From assembly GCA_964607755.1 (NCBI GenBank), contig CAZSMC010000104.1, positions 1 through 10,770 on the forward strand: 10,770 bases of DNA. The letters run 5' to 3'. Each line of letters begins with the position of its first letter. Position 1 is the stretch's first letter. The notes below the pieces were generated by a model. It searched no databases. It had not been told where the DNA came from and worked only from the letters and a program-made list of their open reading frames with translations. This stretch comes from CAZSMC01 sp964607755. Lineage in GTDB: Bacteria; Zhuqueibacterota; Zhuqueibacteria; Residuimicrobiales; Krinioviventaceae. Shown here piece by piece: positions 7,413 to 10,770 of the stretch. The position numbers and the translations under genes are program-made.

Positions 7413-8888
7413 ATGAAAAAACTAATAGTTGTCCTCGCATTTTTCGCCATTATTTTTGTGGCGCAAAACGTGTATTCACAACAGGATTACCAGGAATGGT
7501 TAAAAAAAGATCAGCAAGAGTACCAGGATTATTTAGAGGAACAAGACAAAGCATTTCTGGAATTTTTGAAAAAGGACTGGGAAGCATTTCAATCGTTCAA
7601 AGGCATGAAAGCGGACACTGCGCCCAAACCGGACACCATTCCAGTCGCTCCCGAACCTGAACCGGCTCCACCCGAAGAAGCGGAACCTGCAAAAACTGAA
7701 AAAGAACCGGAAAAAACCGTAACGATACCGGCATTGGACCTACAGCCGCCAGAGGAAGCTCCCAAACCGGAAACGGGAATGATAGCGCCAGCGCAGCCCA
7801 AAGTCGAACTCGATTTTTTTGACGCGAAATGCACTGTTAATTTTAACAAGAACGTCAATTGGTCTCCACGCCAACCGCTAAACAACAAGACCATTGCGCA
7901 ATCCTATGAAGCTCTGGCCAAAAGCAATTATAAAACAACGCTGAATCAATTCGTCCACATCGCCAAAAGTCTGGATTTGAATGACTGGGGGTATTTGTTG
8001 CTTTTCCATACTTTTAGCGAAAAAGTTTCTCCAGGCGATCTGAATGCTCAAATCATTATGGATTGGTTTCTGTTAACAAAAGCCGGTTATGATGTGAAAC
8101 TCAGTTATCAGGATGATCAGCTTTTTCTGCTGATCCCAGCGCGACACACTATTTACGAATTACCTTATGTGACGATTAATAACAATCGGTTTTATTTTAT
8201 CGAATTCGATCATGAACTGGACACCAGCAAGCGGATTTACAGTTATAGCGGCGATTATAGCCCTTCACAATCACCGTTCGATTTATCGCTACGGGTGCTG
8301 CCACGTGTGACACGCAAGGAAGAGCAAAAGCAATTGCAGTTCACGTACAAAGGCGAGAATATCCAGGTTAACCTGCACTATACCCGCGACGCTGTTGATT
8401 ATATGACTGATTATCCGCAAACACAACTCGATATATTTTTTCAGTCCAATCCATCTGCCCGGTTTCAGCAATCCCTCATCCAGGCGTTGCGGCCATACGT
8501 GGAAGGGAAAAGCGAACTGGAAGCGGTGAATTTTTTATTGCGATTCACGCAAACCGCATTTGATTATAAAACGGACGATCAACAATTTGGATATGAAAAA
8601 TATTTGCTGCCGGAAGAGACGCTTTATTATCCCAGCTCGGACTGCGAGGACCGTTCAATCCTGTTTGCTTTTTTGGTCAAACGGTTAATTGGCGTCAAGG
8701 TGATTGTCCTGGACTATCCCGGCCACGTGTGCACAGCCGTGAAATTCTACCGTCACCCCTCCGGGGCTTATGTCGTTCACAACGGCCAGCGCTACACCAT
8801 TTGCGACCCGACTTATATAAACGCATCAGCCGGCATGGTTATGCCCACTTTTGCGGCGGTGCGGCCGGAAGTTATAGAATATGATTGA
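7413..8888 (+). CDS. Secreted transglutaminase-like (papain-fold) protein with 11-residue aromatic repeats
   Basis: Exported protein of 491 residues. Signal peptide 1-22 ends at VYS-QQ. Residues 25-64 consist of an 11-residue repeat with aromatics at positions 2 and 5 and Leu at position 6 of each unit (Y26/W29/L30, Y37/Y40/L41, F48/F51/L52, F59/F62). A flexible linker rich in Pro, Glu and Lys covers about 67-130. The C-terminal part has the Cys-His-Asp triad expected of a transglutaminase-like fold: C411 in SSDCEDRS, H438 in YPGHVCTAV and D465 in ICDPTY. In this superfamily such proteins are cysteine proteases, amidases or cross-linking enzymes. The substrate here is unknown, but peptidoglycan or outer-membrane proteins fit the context. 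Residues 180-265 may be a second, inactive copy of the same fold. It is the last gene of the envelope run, 41 bases after the preceding gene. No T-tract terminator follows it. Confidence 0.78.
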   Translation: MKKLIVVLAFFAIIFVAQNVYSQQDYQEWLKKDQQEYQDYLEEQDKAFLEFLKKDWEAFQSFKGMKADTAPKPDTIPVAPEPEPAPPEEAEPAKTEKEPEKTVTIPALDLQPPEEAPKPETGMIAPAQPKVELDFFDAKCTVNFNKNVNWSPRQPLNNKTIAQSYEALAKSNYKTTLNQFVHIAKSLDLNDWGYLLLFHTFSEKVSPGDLNAQIIMDWFLLTKAGYDVKLSYQDDQLFLLIPARHTIYELPYVTINNNRFYFIEFDHELDTSKRIYSYSGDYSPSQSPFDLSLRVLPRVTRKEEQKQLQFTYKGENIQVNLHYTRDAVDYMTDYPQTQLDIFFQSNPSARFQQSLIQALRPYVEGKSELEAVNFLLRFTQTAFDYKTDDQQFGYEKYLLPEETLYYPSSDCEDRSILFAFLVKRLIGVKVIVLDYPGHVCTAVKFYRHPSGAYVVHNGQRYTICDPTYINASAGMVMPTFAAVRPEVIEYD

Positions 8889-8928
8889 GAAGATGCTCTA
8901 GCCGAATGGAAATTATAACAACTCTCGT

Positions 8929-8947
8929 GCCAGGCCTCGGGCTTGGC
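8929..8947. repeat. GC-rich triloop hairpin, left member of a pair
   Basis: GCCAGGCC (8929-8936), TCG, GGCTTGGC (8940-8947) form an 8-bp stem with one G-T wobble. It lies 40 bases after the transglutaminase stop but has no following T-run, so it is not a standard intrinsic terminator. Its sequence reappears with one base missing, in inverted orientation, at 9089-9104. Confidence 0.6.
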
Positions 8948-8964
8948 ATGTACAATGGCTCTCT

Positions 8965-8976
8965 GCAATGCATTGC
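8965..8976. repeat. Perfect 12-base palindrome
   Basis: GCAATGCATTGC reads the same on both strands. It sits between the left GC-rich hairpin and the start of the diverged repeat. It could be a dimeric protein site or part of the repeat's folded structure; its function is unknown. Confidence 0.4.
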
Positions 8977-9103
8977 GATTTTCCGTTAAATATCCATCTC
9001 GGTTAATGTTTCAGGGAGGATATGGGCATTGGGTGGTGCAGTGCATTCCCGGATGGTTACTGCCGATTTTCTGCATACGCATGCCTCCCCAGCCCGAGGC
9101 TGG
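8975..9103. repeat. Structured dispersed repeat, copy A
   Basis: This segment aligns with 10591-10726 in the same orientation. The core 9000-9083 aligns without gaps to 10618-10701 at 61 of 84 positions. Conserved blocks are CGGTTAA, GATATG, TGCAG, CCGGATGGTTA and ACGCATG. An imperfect hairpin pairs 9003-9017 with 9047-9060. A second hairpin, CCAGCC-CGA-GGCTGG, occupies 9089-9103 at the right edge. The end of the antitoxin-like relic runs into this repeat. Differences between copies are spread evenly over all three codon phases, so the repeat is probably not protein-coding. Confidence 0.7.
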
Positions 9104-9351
9104 CAATGAGATTCAAAAGAGTTTCACTAGCTGTTTTTATCTTTCCGTGACGATCTTGTTGCTCGCGTATGTGCATATCAATTTGTTCTTGATTTTCATA
9201 GTAATATGAATGTGCATCATGAAACTGCTCTGGCAATATCCAATACACGATTTCCAGTACCGATAGCAATTTGATGAGCACCATGCTTACCACTATATAT
9301 ATCTATGAATGCATAGCCTGTTTTTCTCAACAGATTCCTTTTCAAAGAATG
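9057..9351 (-). pseudogene. Degenerate DUF433-like antitoxin relic, frameshifted
   Basis: Two overlapping minus-strand frames together resemble a DUF433 antitoxin. The first, 9351 down to the stop at 9219-9217, directly follows the ATPase stop in the same frame. It contains YAFIDIYSGKHGAHQIAIG and then TGNRVLDIA, which resembles the family's GGxPxIxGTRIRVLDIA. The second frame, read from 9239 downward, contains LPEQFHDAHSYYYENQEQID, resembling the family's C-terminal LTxADVHAALAYYYDHxEEID. The roughly 25-30 residues normally found between these parts are missing, and the frames differ, so an internal deletion with frameshift is the simplest reading. No start codon or ribosome binding site is apparent for the first part. 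No DUF5615-type toxin, the common partner, is seen nearby. Assignment is by remembered motif only. Confidence 0.42.
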
Positions 9352-10500
9352 TTACAAATCGAAAATTGATCGAATAGATTCTACTTGGCTAATGCCTATA
9401 AATTCAACAATATTATTTTCGTAGCGCCTATAGTAACTTTCTTTTATCGCGGGACTAACAACATAATTATGGCCATTTGGATATAGGGACCTGAAATATG
9501 AAAGGGAATCAGCCTCAAACTGATCTGGATTGATTTTGCATTCAATAACGTGAACCTGATCGGAATGTGGTATAACAAAATCAATTTCCCGATCAGACTT
9601 GTCCCGCCAATAAAAAATATCTCGTTCTGGAATATATGATCTCAAGGTATCCAAAACAAGATGCTCCCATAACAGTCCTCTGTCTTCATCTCTTATTGAA
9701 TTCACCCCCTTGACAAATGTGACAAAACCGGTGTCAAATCCGTAACATTTGGGACGTCGTATTATTTCCCGGCGTCCTCCACCAAAAAAAGGTTTTATCA
9801 AAAAAAGTGCATGCGCAATCATCAATGCCTCAAGATAAGATTTGACTGTAGGGCGTGTGAGTTCACAGTGCTTCGCCAAATTGGTATACTCTAGTAATCC
9901 GCCGCTTTGCAAAAATATTAAATGCATCAGCTTGATAAAACCTGCACGATTACGAATATTGAATAATTCCTGAATATCACGGGCAAAAAAACTATCCATC
10001 CATTCTGAGTAAAATGACATATCCATATTCTTGCAAAGTAATGCTTCGGGTAATCCGCCCCGCAAAAGGCGGCCATCAAAATCTTTTACCTTGAAATTCT
10101 CGATACATTCCTGCCATAAAACCGGAGGTAGATAAATGTTGATCTTGCGGCCAGTCAAGCTATCGCGAAATTTTTGAGTCGCTGACAACGTTGACGATCC
10201 AGTTGCCAGTATCTTTAGATGAGCATATTCATCCGCGGCAATTTTCAATAATAAACTCGGATCTTCAATCCGATGTATTTCATCGAAAATTATCATATCA
10301 TTTTCGACATGATCATAAAAAAATTCAGGATCTTTTAGCTGCCTTGCTGTTGAGGGCAAATCACAGTTCAAATAGAGTGCATTCTTGAACATTTTTGTCA
10401 CTGTCGTTTTACCGACACGCCTAACCCCGGACAGCCACACGATAGAACGTTGGGCCAAAGCTTTTCGTATTTTTTCTATCCAAAAGGGGCGCAGAATCAT
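9352..10500 (-). CDS. AAA+ ATPase with C-terminal DUF4143 (COG1373 type)
   Basis: Cytoplasmic ATPase of 382 residues and apparently complete. Walker A is GVRRVGKTT at 25-33, Walker B is MIIFDE at 69-74 and sensor 1 is ATGSS at 99-103, with LTGRK at 115-119 nearby; this is the AAA_14 layout. Residues 200-235 form a winged-helix-like region (LLEYTNLAKHCELTRPTVKSYLEAL). The DUF4143 part has a PD-(D/E)xK nuclease-like pattern: E279, D307 in REIDFVI, and E320-x-K322 in VIECK. The family is widespread, often scattered and horizontally acquired. Its biological role is poorly defined, although nuclease or regulatory functions have been suggested from the fold. AGGA at 10508-10511 (plus-strand TCCT) lies 7 bases before the ATG and touches a perfect inverted repeat, so the gene may regulate itself. 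It lies between the two copies of a structured repeat and runs opposite to the neighbouring operon. Confidence 0.93.
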   Translation of the reverse strand: MILRPFWIEKIRKALAQRSIVWLSGVRRVGKTTVTKMFKNALYLNCDLPSTARQLKDPEFFYDHVENDMIIFDEIHRIEDPSLLLKIAADEYAHLKILATGSSTLSATQKFRDSLTGRKINIYLPPVLWQECIENFKVKDFDGRLLRGGLPEALLCKNMDMSFYSEWMDSFFARDIQELFNIRNRAGFIKLMHLIFLQSGGLLEYTNLAKHCELTRPTVKSYLEALMIAHALFLIKPFFGGGRREIIRRPKCYGFDTGFVTFVKGVNSIRDEDRGLLWEHLVLDTLRSYIPERDIFYWRDKSDREIDFVIPHSDQVHVIECKINPDQFEADSLSYFRSLYPNGHNYVVSPAIKESYYRRYENNIVEFIGISQVESIRSIFDL

Positions 10501-10510
10501 AATGAATTCC

Positions 10511-10542
10511 TATTTTACATTTAGTCGTCTAAATGTAAAATA
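10511..10542. promoter_or_regulatory. Perfect 14-bp inverted repeat upstream of the ATPase gene (operator-like)
   Basis: TATTTTACATTTAG (10511-10524), spacer TCGT, and CTAAATGTAAAATA (10529-10542) are exact reverse complements. The site ends 10 bases before the ATPase start and overlaps its Shine-Dalgarno sequence. On the minus strand TTTACA, 16 bases and TAAAAT also occur inside it as a possible but poorly placed promoter. A protein bound here would block transcription or translation. As RNA it could form a 14-bp hairpin next to the ribosome site. Confidence 0.75.
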
Positions 10543-10590
10543 CATTTTCACAAAATACAAGAATTTTTCTAAATTAACCTTACAACTGCT

Positions 10591-10726
10591 GCGAATTTCC
10601 ATTATCTCTATATATATCGGTTAACGTCCGAAGCCTGATATGTGCGTTGGATGATGCAGAGCATGGCCGGATGGTTAAAGCTGCTTCTATGTACACGCAT
10701 GTGCACTCAGCCAGACAGCCTGTGTG
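10591..10726. repeat. Structured dispersed repeat, copy B
   Basis: Second copy of the repeat at 8975-9103, in the same orientation. Its hairpin is better formed: 10621-10635 pairs with 10665-10678 through 13 Watson-Crick or wobble pairs, with an AA bulge at 10631-10632 and one unpaired G. A right-hand stem CACTCAG/CTGTGTG (10704-10710 with 10720-10726) corresponds in position to the GC-rich hairpin of copy A. Compared with copy A, base pairs 10634-10666 and 10635-10665 differ on both sides and stay paired. Bases 10727-10770 are AT-rich and show nothing recognisable. Confidence 0.7.
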
Positions 10727-10770
10727 AAAACGGGAAAAATTTTGATAATGGGATTGCACTTGGGTCTATT

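Noticed and set aside
8929..8947. The GC-rich hairpin after the transglutaminase gene as its intrinsic terminator
   Set aside because: No T-tract follows the stem (next bases are ATGTAC), and the hairpin pairs with a similar one at 9089-9104.
8943..9209. An 88-codon plus-strand open frame over repeat copy A, whose translation partly resembles that of copy B (W, Q, GWL, C, RM and QP shared)
   Set aside because: Differences between the copies are not concentrated at third codon positions, the copy B frame is stopped just upstream, and no ribosome site or known domain is present. The shared residues follow from the shared DNA.
8889..10770. A CRISPR array or a transposon with its own transposase
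   Set aside because: Only two diverged repeats 1.6 kb apart are present, with no short regular spacers, no cas genes and no transposase or integrase frame.

Overview
The window looks like a chromosomal piece of a Gram-negative bacterium from the FCB side of the tree (Calditrichota, KSB1, Ignavibacteria or similar). The best clue is the C-terminal domain of the 518-residue glycoside hydrolase, which has the YPNPFN start and GVYLIRL...K end of a type IX secretion (T9SS) type A sorting domain. The many outer-membrane-type lipoproteins agree with this. The exact phylum cannot be fixed from this sequence alone.

Layout. (1) 1-2462, + strand: a CPBP/CAAX-type intramembrane protease open at the window edge, followed 2 bases later by a secreted GH99-like glycoside hydrolase. 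(2) 2463-2775: an AT-rich intergenic region with a good sigma70-like promoter. (3) 2776-8888, + strand: six consecutive genes whose products all carry export signals. They are an LpoB-like lipoprotein, a COG3014-like TPR lipoprotein, an LPP20-like protein, a small LPP20 lipoprotein, a periplasmic protein with two LPP20-like halves, and a transglutaminase-like protein. A strong intrinsic terminator sits after the fourth gene, so the last two probably depend on readthrough or a promoter not seen here. The set reads as one cell-envelope module, probably concerned with peptidoglycan or the outer membrane. (4) 8889-10770: a different kind of DNA. An AAA+ ATPase of the DUF4143 type lies on the minus strand behind a perfect 14-bp inverted repeat. 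It is followed by a frameshifted relic resembling a DUF433 antitoxin. Both lie between two diverged copies of a structured, apparently non-coding repeat.

The repeat pair is the most unusual signal. The two 84-bp cores (9000-9083 and 10618-10701) align without gaps at 61 of 84 positions. Differences are spread over all three codon phases. Both copies can fold into the same hairpin, and two base pairs changed in a compensated way. The copies lie in the same orientation on either side of the ATPase and antitoxin relic, an arrangement that recalls an integron cassette or another mobile module. They do not match the attC consensus well enough to be named as such.
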